Source of the DNA: Kineosporia babensis
GTDB lineage: Bacteria; Actinomycetota; Actinomycetes; Actinomycetales; Kineosporiaceae
Reading direction: 5' to 3'
NCBI RefSeq assembly: GCF_021129305.1
Contig: NZ_JAJOMB010000005.1
Span: forward strand, 62,001-126,000
DNA length: 64,000 nt
Below are positions 24,510-33,456 of this stretch, in pieces; positions within the stretch are counted from its first letter, which is position 1; every line of letters begins with the position of its first letter. The notes beneath the pieces are model-generated. The model saw nothing but the letters and a program-made list of their open reading frames with translations. It searched no databases and was not told the origin of the DNA. The translations under genes were made by a program, and so were the position numbers.

Positions 24510-25784
24510 GTGTCAAACGGTCCCCGGTCACGGTCGCTCGGCCCTACCGACGGGCAACCGCTCACCGGACCTGAGAGGGTGGGTGCCCGGCCGTCGGACG
24601 GCCGGCCCCCGCGAACCCGTGACGACGGGTCGTCAGCAGGAACGAAACGAGGTCCCGACAGCATGACGTCGCTCGCCCCGGTAACGGGACTCGACCGAGG
24701 CCACCCCCGCCACCCCCTCCAGGCGGAGAGTCTGCGGGAACGGGTCGACACGACCCTGCAGGAGTTCCTTCTGCTGCGTTCCGCCGCGCTCGCCGAGGTC
24801 GCCCCCGAGTGCGTCCAGATAGTCGACCGGATCACGTCGATGACCAGCGCGGGCAAGCGCCTGCGGCCTGCCTTCCTGTACTGGGGCTGGCGCGGCGCGG
24901 GCGGGGAGAACAGCCAGGCCGCGGTCAACGCCGCCGCCGCGCTGGAGCTCTTCCAGGCCGCCGCGCTGATCCACGACGACCTGATCGACGCCTCCGACCT
25001 GCGGCGCGGGATGCCCGCGGTGCACAAGCAGTTCGAGGCGCTGCACTCCCAGCAGTCCTGGCAGGGCGACGAGGCGGCGTTCGGGCTGGCCGGCGCGGTG
25101 CTCACCGGCGACCTGTGTCTGGTCTGGACCGAGGAGCTGTTCTCGGCCAGCGGCCTGAGCGCCGAGCAGCTGGGCCGGGCCCGGCCGATGTTCGACCGGA
25201 TGCGCACCGAACTGCTCGGCGGGCAGTACCTGGACGTGCTCAGCCAGGTCGCCCCCCAGGCCGATCCGCTGGCCCTGGTGGACCGGGCGCTGCGGGTGAT
25301 CAAGTTCAAGAGCGCGAAGTACTCGGTCGAGCACCCGCTGCTGATCGGCGCGAGCGCGGCCGGGGCCGACGACAAGCTGCTGGCCGTCTACTCCGAGTTC
25401 GGCCTGGCCACCGGCGAGGCCTTCCAGCTGCGCGACGACGTGCTGGGGGTGTTCGGCGACCCGGCCACCACCGGCAAGCCGGCCGGCGACGACCTGCGTG
25501 AGGGCAAGCGCACCGTGCTGATCGGCCGCACCCTGCAGCACAGCACCCCGGCCCAGGCCGAGACGGTGCACCGGCTGCTGGGCAACCCGGACCTGGACCA
25601 GGACGGGGTGCAGACGCTGCGCGAGATCATCGTCGCCACCGGCGCGGACACCGAGATCGAGAAGATGATCGGCGCGGCGATCGACCGGGCCGAGGCCGCC
25701 CTGGCCGGCGCCGATCTGGCCGAGGGCCCCGCCCGCGAGGTGCTCACCGGACTGCTGGTGGCCGCTACCGATCGGGTGCAGTGA
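24510..25784 (+). CDS. crtE: Polyprenyl synthetase, probable geranylgeranyl diphosphate synthase
   Basis: 424 residues from the GTG at 24510, selected because AGGAGG sits five bases upstream; an ATG at 24663 would drop a disordered 51-residue leader and give the more usual length. Both Asp-rich motifs are present: the first in LIHDDLIDASDLRRG and the second in FQLRDDVLGVFGD; GKRLRPAFLYWGW is the substrate-binding entry motif. The stop overlaps the crtI start (GTGA), so it most likely supplies GGPP for carotenoids. Product chain length is inferred from context; the residues before the first motif alone do not settle it. Confidence 0.9.
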   Translation: MSNGPRSRSLGPTDGQPLTGPERVGARPSDGRPPRTRDDGSSAGTKRGPDSMTSLAPVTGLDRGHPRHPLQAESLRERVDTTLQEFLLLRSAALAEVAPECVQIVDRITSMTSAGKRLRPAFLYWGWRGAGGENSQAAVNAAAALELFQAAALIHDDLIDASDLRRGMPAVHKQFEALHSQQSWQGDEAAFGLAGAVLTGDLCLVWTEELFSASGLSAEQLGRARPMFDRMRTELLGGQYLDVLSQVAPQADPLALVDRALRVIKFKSAKYSVEHPLLIGASAAGADDKLLAVYSEFGLATGEAFQLRDDVLGVFGDPATTGKPAGDDLREGKRTVLIGRTLQHSTPAQAETVHRLLGNPDLDQDGVQTLREIIVATGADTEIEKMIGAAIDRAEAALAGADLAEGPAREVLTGLLVAATDRVQ

Positions 25785-27361
25785 ACCGGATGCCTGCAAT
25801 TTCCCAGCGCCTGGCCCCCGCCGCCCTGCTGGCCGGGCGCAAGAGCCCGCGGACTGTCACCGGCCCCACCGACACCGTGGTCATCGTCGGGGCCGGCCTG
25901 GCCGGGCTGTCCGCGGCGATGCGCCTGGCCCGCTCCGGGCGTCAGGTGATCGTCCTGGAACGTGATCTGGTGCCCGGGGGCCGGGCCGCGGTGCGCTCGA
26001 TCCCCGCCCCCGGCGGCAACGGCGAGTACCGGTTCGACCCGGGCCCGACCGTGCTGACCATGCCCGACCTGATCGCGGACTGTTTCGACGCGCTCGGCGA
26101 GGACATGGCCGACTGGCTCAACCTGCGCCCGATCGACCCGCTGTACCGGACCAGCTTCGCCGACGGCACCACGATCGACGTGCACGCCGACGTCGCCCGG
26201 ATGACCGACGAGATCGAGACCAAGATCGGCCCGGACGAGGCGGCCGGCTTCCAGCGCTACGTGCAGTTCGTCTCCCGGCTGTACAAGTACGAGATGCGGG
26301 ACTTCATCGACCGCAACATCGACTCCCCGCTGGACCTGCTCACCGTGAACCTGGCCAAGCTGGCCGCGATCGGCGGGTTCCGCCGGATGGCGCCGAAGGT
26401 GGCCCAGTACCTGAAGGACGACCGCACCCAGCGGATCTACTCGTTCCAGGCGCTGTACGCCGGGCTCTCCCCGTACGACGCAATGGCGCTGTACTCGGTG
26501 ATCGCCTACATGGACTCGGTGGCCGGGGTATTCACCACAGCCGGGGGTATGGCCGCGGTGCCCAACGCGATGGCCGCCGCCGCTCAGAAGCACGGGGTCG
26601 AGTTCCGGTACGGCACCGAGGTCACCAAGGTCGAGCACAAGGGCGGCCGGGCGGTCGCCGTGATCACCGCCGGGGGCGAGCGCATTCCCGCCGACGTCGT
26701 GGTGCTCAACCCCGACCTGCCGGTGGCCTACCGTGACCTGCTGGGCAAGACCCCGCTGCGGGTGCGCAGGCTGAAGTACTCCCCCTCCTGCTACCTGATG
26801 CTGGCCGGCACCCGGCAGAACTGGGCGGGGGCAGCACACCACAACGTGCACTTCGGCGGCTCCTGGAAGGGCACGTTCGAGGAACTGACCTCGGGCCGGC
26901 TGATGAGCGACCCGTCGTTCCTGGTCAGCAACCCGACGATCTCGGACGCCCGGCTCGCCCCGGCGAACCGGCACATCCACTACGTGTTGTTCCCGACCCC
27001 GAACCTGGACGCCCCGATCGACTGGAAGCGGGTCGGGCCGGTGTACCGCGAGCACGTGCTGTCGATGCTGGACGCGCGTGGTTACCCGGGTTTCGGCGAC
27101 GCGATCGAGGTTGAGGACGTCACCACTCCCCTCGAGTGGGCCGAGCGCGGGATGGAACGGGGGGCACCTTTCGCGGCGGCCCACTCGTTCTTCCAGACCG
27201 GCCCGTTCCGGCCGGGCAACCTGTGGGGCGAGAACGTGGTGTTCACCGGATCGGGGACGCAGCCCGGCGTCGGGGTGCCGATGGTTCTGGTCTCCGGGCG
27301 GCTGGCGGCCGAGCGGATCACCGGGCCGGACCCGGTGTACGCGTCCCGGGCCTGGCGCTGA
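25781..27361 (+). CDS. crtI: Phytoene desaturase CrtI
   Basis: 526 residues. The FAD motif VVIVGAGLAGLSAAMRL is followed by GGRAAVRSIPA, FDPGPTVLTMPDL, the mid-section SFQALYAGLSPYDAMALYSVIAYMD and the C-terminal FTGSGTQPGVGVPMVLVSGRLAAERI, all typical of bacterial phytoene desaturases. It carries an extra ~25-residue N-terminal segment. The GTG at 25781 overlaps the crtE stop; ATG 25790 is an alternative. With crtE upstream and crtB downstream it should convert phytoene to lycopene-type carotenoids; the number of desaturations cannot be read from sequence. Confidence 0.93.
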   Translation: MNRMPAISQRLAPAALLAGRKSPRTVTGPTDTVVIVGAGLAGLSAAMRLARSGRQVIVLERDLVPGGRAAVRSIPAPGGNGEYRFDPGPTVLTMPDLIADCFDALGEDMADWLNLRPIDPLYRTSFADGTTIDVHADVARMTDEIETKIGPDEAAGFQRYVQFVSRLYKYEMRDFIDRNIDSPLDLLTVNLAKLAAIGGFRRMAPKVAQYLKDDRTQRIYSFQALYAGLSPYDAMALYSVIAYMDSVAGVFTTAGGMAAVPNAMAAAAQKHGVEFRYGTEVTKVEHKGGRAVAVITAGGERIPADVVVLNPDLPVAYRDLLGKTPLRVRRLKYSPSCYLMLAGTRQNWAGAAHHNVHFGGSWKGTFEELTSGRLMSDPSFLVSNPTISDARLAPANRHIHYVLFPTPNLDAPIDWKRVGPVYREHVLSMLDARGYPGFGDAIEVEDVTTPLEWAERGMERGAPFAAAHSFFQTGPFRPGNLWGENVVFTGSGTQPGVGVPMVLVSGRLAAERITGPDPVYASRAWR

Positions 27362-27382
27362 AGGCTCAGCACGTTGAAGTCC

Positions 27383-27402
27383 TGGTCCCGATATCGGGAC
27401 CA
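27383..27402. promoter_or_regulatory. Perfect 20-bp palindrome after crtI, possible operator
   Basis: TGGTCCCGATATCGGGACCA is a perfect 20-base dyad with no loop, 22 bases past the crtI stop and 124 bases before the next start. The absence of a loop makes a terminator less likely than a dimeric-repressor site controlling the downstream GT29-like operon. No cognate regulator gene is seen nearby. Confidence 0.45.
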
Positions 27403-27525
27403 AGCCGGCCGGCGGGCGTCCCCTCGTCCAAAAGTACTACCGCACGTAGCCACTCGGCCACACCGGTACGCTCAGCGTGTGCGCCCGCCTGCCTGCCCCT
27501 TCCAGACCCGTTCCGGAGGTCGCCG

Positions 27526-28989
27526 ATGAACCTCCTCGGCAAGCTCGAGAGCCTCACGCCCCGTGCGATCGGCCAGGCCCGGGCCGAGGCCCAGGCCGAA
27601 CGCCGGGCCGCCCAGCTCGAGGCCGCCCGGATCGCCCGCGAACAGGCGGAGATCAGGGCGCTGCAGGAACACGTCGCCGAGCAGCTGAACGCCCCGTTCC
27701 TGGCCGCGGTGGCGGCCTGGACCGAGTCCGGCGCCTGGCCGGACCTGCCGGCCGAGGTGCGCGAGCAGCTCGACCAGATCGCCGCGCAGGTGCAGACCGT
27801 GATGAACGGCCCCGGCTCGGCCGCGATCGTCTCCGGCGAACGGGCCTGGGCCGATGCGCTGCCCGGCATGGTCGAGCAGCTGCTGAGCTGCGGGGAGGCG
27901 GCCAAGGCGAAGGCCCCCGGGCTGAGCGTGGCGATCACCGGGGTGATCCTGGCCTCCCGGCCGGGCTCGCGCGCGTCCTGGCGGCAGCGGGCCCTGGCGG
28001 CCGAGAACACCGGTGATCTGCCCACCGCGATCCACGCCCACCAGTCCTACCTGAACATCACCCACAACAACCGGCTCGGCGTGATCGAGCGGGTCCAGGC
28101 GCTGACCGAGCGCGACGACCGGCGGCTGCGGCTGGCCATCGCGCTCCGGACCGCGACCAAGGCCAGGGCCCCGCTGCCGGCCGAGGGCGCGCTGGCCCTG
28201 CAGATGCTCGAACAGCCCACCCCGCGGCGGGTTCTGGACGATGCGGTGGCCAAGCTGGCCGTGGCCCTGGCCGCGCTGCCGGTGGCCGAGCTGGCCCGGC
28301 CGGATCTGCAGGACGTCCTGCACGGGGCGGTGCGCTGGCGGCGTCACGCCCGGCTGAAGCCTGCCCCGCTGACCGAGGACAACGCTCGCGAACTCCTCGT
28401 GCTGCGGCTGAACGACCTGCGCCAGCGCCTCGCCGGCAGCAAGGTCTGCCTGGTCACCCCGTTGCGGCACCGGCTGCTGGACGCCGGCCTGGGCGAGCGG
28501 GTGGACGAGTACGACGTGGTGGTCCGCTTCGGGCCCTCGGGCAACGTCCCGGCCGACGCCGGCAGCCGGACCGACCTGCAGGTCATCCAGCACGACGCGA
28601 TCGACGGCTGGGACGTCCAGGCCTGGCTGCGGCTGATCCTGGCCGACGACCCGCGTGACTGGGTCACCGGGCTGCGCACCCGCCTGGTCCCCGGCAAGCA
28701 GCACGCGGTGGCCGAGAAGGTGCTGCGCCGGCCCTTGCGGCACCCGGTGGCGGCCGCGCCCCAGCCCGGTGAGACCGCCGCCCTGATCGCCGACGCCGAT
28801 CCCTCGGAACCGGCGACGGACGAGGTCAGCGACGCGTACCAGCTGATCCGGCTGCTCGACCTGCTGGCCGTGTGCGAGCGCGTCGACCTGGTCGGTTTCC
28901 ATCCCGAGGAGGACTTCGGCGCCGCCGAGAGGTCCTGGCTGAACCCCCGACTGGAACGGCTCGACGAGCACGCGATCGGAGTCCGATGA
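27526..28989 (+). CDS. GT29/sialyltransferase-like protein with N-terminal helical region
   Basis: 487 residues. ATG 27526 follows GGAGG at seven bases. The N-terminal ~280 residues are helical: a charged coiled-coil-like opening (ARAEAQAERRAAQLEAARIA) and TPR-like stretches such as RALAAENTGDLPTAIHAHQSYL. The C-terminal ~180 residues resemble GT29-type sialyltransferase-like domains: GSKVCLVTPLRHRLLDAGLGERV, EYDVVVRFGPSGN, AGSRTDLQVIQHD and VDLVGFHPEEDFG. The DVVVRF motif is the most telling. The stop overlaps the next start (ATGA). Together the pair suggests modification of a surface glycan. Donor and acceptor are unknown, and sialic acid use is not implied. Confidence 0.65.
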   Translation: MNLLGKLESLTPRAIGQARAEAQAERRAAQLEAARIAREQAEIRALQEHVAEQLNAPFLAAVAAWTESGAWPDLPAEVREQLDQIAAQVQTVMNGPGSAAIVSGERAWADALPGMVEQLLSCGEAAKAKAPGLSVAITGVILASRPGSRASWRQRALAAENTGDLPTAIHAHQSYLNITHNNRLGVIERVQALTERDDRRLRLAIALRTATKARAPLPAEGALALQMLEQPTPRRVLDDAVAKLAVALAALPVAELARPDLQDVLHGAVRWRRHARLKPAPLTEDNARELLVLRLNDLRQRLAGSKVCLVTPLRHRLLDAGLGERVDEYDVVVRFGPSGNVPADAGSRTDLQVIQHDAIDGWDVQAWLRLILADDPRDWVTGLRTRLVPGKQHAVAEKVLRRPLRHPVAAAPQPGETAALIADADPSEPATDEVSDAYQLIRLLDLLAVCERVDLVGFHPEEDFGAAERSWLNPRLERLDEHAIGVR

Positions 28990-30566
28990 GCACCCCCGCC
29001 GCCGAGGACCTGGAGCAGCCGGTCACCGTGGAGGAAGAGGTCCCGCTGGGGACCCGGCTGAGCCGGCTGCGCAAGGCGGGCCGGTTCGCCGAGGCCGCCG
29101 ACCTGGTGCGGGCCGAACTGCCGGCCGAGGTCCCGGCCCAGCTGCATCTGGAGGCCGGTCTCTGCCTGGCCGCGGTCTCGGACTACCAGGCGGCGAACGC
29201 GCACCTGCTGCTGGCCGCGATCGACCCCGGGCAGGCCCCGAACGCGCTGGCCAAGCTCTCCGAGATCGCCTGGGTCCGGCACGACCACGTGCGCGGGCGG
29301 GACTACGCGCTGGAGGGCCTGGCTCTCGACCCGTCCAGCCGGGGCAACCGGATCCAGCTGCGCCGCAACGAAAGGGCCGAGACGGCGGCCAACGCGCTGG
29401 GTGACACCAGCGGGATGGTGGCGCACGCGGCCTTTCACGCCGACCCGCACGGCAACGCCGGTGACCTGGGCCTGGTCGACTCGGTGCGGCGGGGCTTCGA
29501 CCTGGAGTACGAACCGAGACCCCGCACCGGGCTGTCCAAGAGCGCGCTGAAGAAGCCGCAGTCGTTCCCGCGCTGGTGGGACGTGCACGTGCACCAGCTG
29601 TTCGACGAGCAGCGGCTGGCCGAGGTGAACGCCGGCGACGGGCTGGTGCTCGGCGGCGGTGGCCTGTTCCTGCCGGACACCGCACCGAACGGTAACTCGG
29701 GCTGGCAGTGGAACGTGCCGGACGAGATGCTGCGCCGGATCCGGGTGCCGCTGGTGGTCTGGGCGGTCGGCTACAACACGTTCCAGGGTCAGGGTTTCCA
29801 CGGCGACCGGTTCTCCGGGGCGCTGCGGACCCTGGTCGAGAAGGCCTCGTTCGTCGGGCTGCGCAACTCCGGCTCGATCGAGCGGGTGCGCGAGATGCTG
29901 CCCGCCGAACTGGCCGAGAAGGTCAGCTGGCAGCCCTGCCCGACCACGGTGATCTCCCGGCTCGGCGGGCCGGCCTGGGAGATTCCCGGCGATCTGGGCG
30001 AGTTCGGGCCGGTCCTGCTGAACTGCGCCTACGACCGTTCCGACCGGCGCTTCGGGGACGGCTACGGCCGGTTCCTGACCGGGCTGCGCGACTGGATCCT
30101 GGTCACCCGCAGGCGCGGGGCCGAGGTGCAGTACGCGGCGCACTGCGTGGACGACGAGAACTTCGTGGTGGATCTGCGCCGCGAGCACGGGCTGAGCCTG
30201 CCGGTGATCCCGATGTACGACATGACGGTGGCCCAGATCCACAGCACCTACCGCCGGGCGTCCCTGGTGGTCGGGATGCGGGGGCACGCCGGGATGATCC
30301 CGTTCGGCTGCGGCACCCCGATCGTCAGCCTGGTCTCGCACCCCAAGCTCACCTACTTCCTGGCCGACATCGAGCGGCCGCAGTGGGGGGTCGCGGTCGA
30401 CGAGCCCGACCTGGCCGCCCGGCTGGGCGAGGTGACCGGCGAGATCCTGGACGACCGGGCCGCCGTGGTGGCCGACATCGACGGCCTGCAGCAGCGGCTC
30501 TTCCAGGTCACCCTGGAGAATCTCGCCTCCTTGCCCGAGCCGTTGCGGGTCGTGCCGCGGGGCTGA
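28986..30566 (+). CDS. Polysaccharide pyruvyl transferase family protein
   Basis: 526 residues. The first ~130 residues are helical repeats (RLRKAGRFAEAADLVRAELP, then EAGLCLAAVSDYQAANAHLLLAAIDP), like TPRs. The pyruvyl transferase domain follows: HGNAGDLGLVDSVRRGF, GDGLVLGGGGLFLPDT, VVWAVGYNTFQGQGF, FVGLRNSGSIERVRE and VVGMRGHAGMIPFGCGTPIVSLVSHPKL. These enzymes ketal pyruvate onto glycan sugars. ATGA overlap with the GT29-like gene. Placed between crtI and crtB, so either an inserted surface-glycan module or a modifier of carotenoid glycosides; the former is more likely. Confidence 0.82.
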   Translation: MSTPAAEDLEQPVTVEEEVPLGTRLSRLRKAGRFAEAADLVRAELPAEVPAQLHLEAGLCLAAVSDYQAANAHLLLAAIDPGQAPNALAKLSEIAWVRHDHVRGRDYALEGLALDPSSRGNRIQLRRNERAETAANALGDTSGMVAHAAFHADPHGNAGDLGLVDSVRRGFDLEYEPRPRTGLSKSALKKPQSFPRWWDVHVHQLFDEQRLAEVNAGDGLVLGGGGLFLPDTAPNGNSGWQWNVPDEMLRRIRVPLVVWAVGYNTFQGQGFHGDRFSGALRTLVEKASFVGLRNSGSIERVREMLPAELAEKVSWQPCPTTVISRLGGPAWEIPGDLGEFGPVLLNCAYDRSDRRFGDGYGRFLTGLRDWILVTRRRGAEVQYAAHCVDDENFVVDLRREHGLSLPVIPMYDMTVAQIHSTYRRASLVVGMRGHAGMIPFGCGTPIVSLVSHPKLTYFLADIERPQWGVAVDEPDLAARLGEVTGEILDDRAAVVADIDGLQQRLFQVTLENLASLPEPLRVVPRG

Positions 30567-30620
30567 GGCGGTTAGTCTCCACAGTGATCACGGGGGAATG
30601 ATGAGGCAGGTGAGGTACGG

Positions 30621-31571
30621 ATGCCACGGATGACCGAACAGGCGCTGGATGCCGCGAAGATCGGCGACCAGAAGCTGCGCGCGGCCTACGAGGCGTGCCG
30701 CAAGGTGAACGCCGAGCACGGCAAGACGTACTACTTGGCGTCGATGCTGCTGCCCCCGGCCAAGCGGCCGTACGTCTGGGCGCTGTACGCCTTCGCCCGC
30801 TCCGCCGACGAGTTCGTGGACTCGCTGACCGCGCCCGACCCGGCCGCGCTGCAGGCCTGGGGCAACGAGTTCCTGGAGGCGCTGTCCGGGGGCCCGGTGC
30901 CGCAGGACCCGGCCGCGGTGGCCACCCTGCACACCGTGCGGCGCTGGTCGATCCCGCGCACCCACATCGAGGCGTTCCTGGAGTCCATGCAGATGGACGC
31001 CACGATCACCGGCTACCAGACGTACGCCGACCTGGAGCAGTACATGTACGGGTCGGCGGCGGTGATCGGCCTGCAGATGCTGCCGATCCTGGAGCCGCAG
31101 ACCCCGGAGGCCACCGCCCGGGCCCGGGCCCTGGGTGAGGCCTTCCAGATGTCGAACTTCATCCGCGACGTGGGTGAGGACCTGCAGCGCGGCCGGGTCT
31201 ACCTGCCGCAGGAGGACCTGGACAGCTTCGGGGTGACCCGTGAGGCGCTGAACGCCCGGGTGGTCACGCCGATGATCCGCGAGCTGCTGAAGTTCGAGAT
31301 CGAGCGCACCCGGCGGCTTTACGCCTTCGCCGAGCCGGGGATCGCGATGCTGCACCCGACCTCGCAGGACTGCATGCGCACCGCGTTCACCCTGTACGGC
31401 GAGATCCTGGACGCGGTCGAGCAGATCGACTACCAGGTGCTCACCCGGCGGGCCTCGGTGTCGCTGCCGCGCCGGCTCTCGGTGGCGCTGCCGGCCGCCC
31501 GCCGGGCCAAGAAGGCCCGGAAGGCGGACCAGCAGGTGGCGCTGCCGGTGGAGGACCCCGAGCGGGTCTAG
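30621..31571 (+). CDS. crtB: Phytoene synthase CrtB
   Basis: 316 residues, trans-isoprenyl diphosphate synthase family. It condenses two GGPP to phytoene. Motifs: KTYYLASMLLPPAKRPYVWALYAFAR, the first Asp motif SADEFVDS, and the second in FQMSNFIRDVGEDLQRGRVYLPQEDL. The ATG at 30621 follows GAGGTACGG. A TAGTCT box at about 30572-30577 could be a separate promoter. The stop codon overlaps the convergent Rv2175c-like gene's stop through a shared CTAG. Confidence 0.94.
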   Translation: MPRMTEQALDAAKIGDQKLRAAYEACRKVNAEHGKTYYLASMLLPPAKRPYVWALYAFARSADEFVDSLTAPDPAALQAWGNEFLEALSGGPVPQDPAAVATLHTVRRWSIPRTHIEAFLESMQMDATITGYQTYADLEQYMYGSAAVIGLQMLPILEPQTPEATARARALGEAFQMSNFIRDVGEDLQRGRVYLPQEDLDSFGVTREALNARVVTPMIRELLKFEIERTRRLYAFAEPGIAMLHPTSQDCMRTAFTLYGEILDAVEQIDYQVLTRRASVSLPRRLSVALPAARRAKKARKADQQVALPVEDPERV

Positions 31572-31954
31572 AAGGCGAGAGCCTGCGCCCGGCGCCGCAC
31601 CTCGGTCTTGCGGTGGCCGGAGCGCAGCGCGTCGACCGGAGTGCCGGGGTAGTCGTCCTCGGTGAAGAGCCAGCGCAGCGCCTCTTCGTCGGAGTAGCCG
31701 GAGTCGGCCAGCACGACCAGTGTGCCCTGCAGGTCGGGCAGCGGGGCCCCGTCCTTGATCAGTTCCTCGGGCACGCACATGATCTTGCGCTCCCCGCGGC
31801 GCATCCCGATCAGGACCCGCTCCTGCAGCATGCGGCGGACCTTGCCGAAGTCCGTGCCGATCAGTTCGGCCACGTCGGGCAGCGGAAGCCAGACCCGTTC
31901 GCCTTCGGGGCCGTGGCTGAGTACGTCGTTGTTTTCCTGGGGTGTGTCTGACAC
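31568..31954 (-). CDS. Rv2175c-like wHTH DNA-binding protein
   Basis: 128 residues from GTG 31954. The core WLPLPDVAELIGTDFGKVRRMLQERVLIGMRRGERKIMCVPEELIKDG is a winged helix-turn-helix as in Rv2175c, a DNA-binding substrate of the kinase PknL; the C-terminal half has GTLVVLADSGYSDEEALRWLFTEDD. The N-terminal segment VSDTPQENND could be the phosphoacceptor region. No ribosome site is seen, so a leaderless mRNA is likely. A PASTA kinase is encoded two genes away, as in M. tuberculosis, suggesting the same kinase-substrate pair. Confidence 0.88.
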   Translation of the reverse strand: MSDTPQENNDVLSHGPEGERVWLPLPDVAELIGTDFGKVRRMLQERVLIGMRRGERKIMCVPEELIKDGAPLPDLQGTLVVLADSGYSDEEALRWLFTEDDYPGTPVDALRSGHRKTEVRRRAQALAF

Positions 31955-32143
31955 CGGGCCAGAGTGCCACGTCCGGTGCCCTCGAGGCAGGCGAAGACAT
32001 GCCCATGTCACCGGTCGTCGCCAATCACCTACCCTCTGTTGCACAATGTGCCCTGGTGGACCGGCTTCACCGCCCGTTCCAGCGCAGAGGACGCAGCAGA
32101 CGTAGCACCGGGCAGGACAACACCCGAGAGGACGCCCCGGCTC

Positions 32144-33358
32144 ATGACCGACCCCAACGCAGCTTTTCTCGGCGTCCCCGCCGCTGCGCCCCGACCCTCG
32201 CCCCAGGTTCCTGAGCGCGCCCCCGGGGTGATCCCGTCGTCGGTCTCAAGAGCTTTCACACCAGAGGACGTCTCGCGCGTCGCCCCTGCGACGCCACCGG
32301 TTGTCCTCCCGGCCGCCGCCCGGCATCGCGCCCAGCGCCCGGGCCCGGGGATTCAGTTGCTGCTGCGTCGCACCCGGCTGACGTCGATCGTCGGTCAGCC
32401 TCCGGCGCAACCCACGCCTCCCCTGGTGCTGCTTGGCCGCCCCGGCACCACACCGGACTCCATTCCGCATCTGGCCGCTGCGCCGCTTGCGCCCACTGCG
32501 GCTCTGCGCACCGCTGGCCTGCGCGTCCTCTTCGATGCGCTGGTGGCCGCCGATCCGGACGAGAGCAGCCTGGCCCGCAGGCGCGCAGCCGCGACCGGGC
32601 TGCACCCGGTGGACACCAGCGGTGCACCCGTACTGTCCTACCGGGTCAAGACCGGGGATGACCTGGAGAGCGTGGCACGGGTGGCCGGCTGTTCAGGGCG
32701 CGCGGTACTGGCCGCAAACGGCATGCGCCCCGGGGCCACCCTGAAGGCCGGGCAACTGATCCGCCTGCCGGCGCTCGCGCCCGACTCCCCCTCCGCCCGG
32801 CGAAGACGGCTCGAGTCGCCGGACACCACCCGCGAACAGGCCGCCCGTCGGCGCAGAACCCGCCGCGGCGAGGTGATTCCGGCCGGCGACCTGCCGCGCC
32901 GCTCCTATCCGGCCGCCGTCACCCGGGCCGCGGTGACCAACCGGGATGCGCTCAAACGCGCCGATGTGCCCGATCGGGCCACCGTACGAGGGCTGGTCCG
33001 GGCAACCGCCGTGCACTTCGGCCTGGATCCGGCCCTCGCGGTGGCGGTGGCCTCGATGGAGTCCGGATTCGACCAGCGTCTGGTCTCCCCGGCCAACGCG
33101 ATCGGCGTGATGCAGCTGCTGCCCTCGGCCGGGGCCTGGGCCGGGGAGCTGCTCGGGCGCCCGCTGGACCTGCTCGACACCAAGGACAACATCACCGCGG
33201 GCGTGGTGCTGTTGCTGGCGCTGGGGCACCGCACCGACGAGCAGACCGCCCTGGCCGGCTACTACCAGGGCCTGGCCTCGGTGCGCCGGCACGGCACCTT
33301 TCCCGACACCCGGCGCTACGTGGCCACCGTCCGCACGCTCAAACTGCGTTTCCGCTGA
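32144..33358 (+). CDS. LysM and lytic transglycosylase (SLT) domain protein
   Basis: 404 residues. The N-terminal ~160 residues are Pro/Ala/Arg rich with no clear signal peptide. A LysM domain follows (SYRVKTGDDLESVARVAGCSGRAVLAANG... ending GQLIRLP, about residues 166-209), then a basic linker, then an SLT domain (ALAVAVASMESGFDQRLVSPANAIGVMQLLPSAG..., about 300-400) with the catalytic Glu in MESGFD. It should bind and cleave peptidoglycan glycan strands. The ATG at 32144 has a weak ribosome site; upstream starts could supply a signal. It is divergent from the Rv2175c-like gene and just upstream of the PASTA kinase. Confidence 0.85.
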   Translation: MTDPNAAFLGVPAAAPRPSPQVPERAPGVIPSSVSRAFTPEDVSRVAPATPPVVLPAAARHRAQRPGPGIQLLLRRTRLTSIVGQPPAQPTPPLVLLGRPGTTPDSIPHLAAAPLAPTAALRTAGLRVLFDALVAADPDESSLARRRAAATGLHPVDTSGAPVLSYRVKTGDDLESVARVAGCSGRAVLAANGMRPGATLKAGQLIRLPALAPDSPSARRRRLESPDTTREQAARRRRTRRGEVIPAGDLPRRSYPAAVTRAAVTNRDALKRADVPDRATVRGLVRATAVHFGLDPALAVAVASMESGFDQRLVSPANAIGVMQLLPSAGAWAGELLGRPLDLLDTKDNITAGVVLLLALGHRTDEQTALAGYYQGLASVRRHGTFPDTRRYVATVRTLKLRFR

Positions 33359-33443
33359 TGACAGATTCTGCCGCCGGCAGTCTGCGATACACCTGTGACC
33401 TGAGGTTCGCCCGGTATGTGGACTGAGCCCTCTCGGTCGGCCT

Positions 33444-33449
33444 TAGACT
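33444..33449 (+). promoter_or_regulatory. -10 box for a leaderless kinase transcript
   Basis: TAGACT ends seven bases before the GTG at 33457 of the PASTA kinase gene, and no ribosome site is present. Confidence 0.45.
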
Positions 33450-33456
33450 GCCGATC

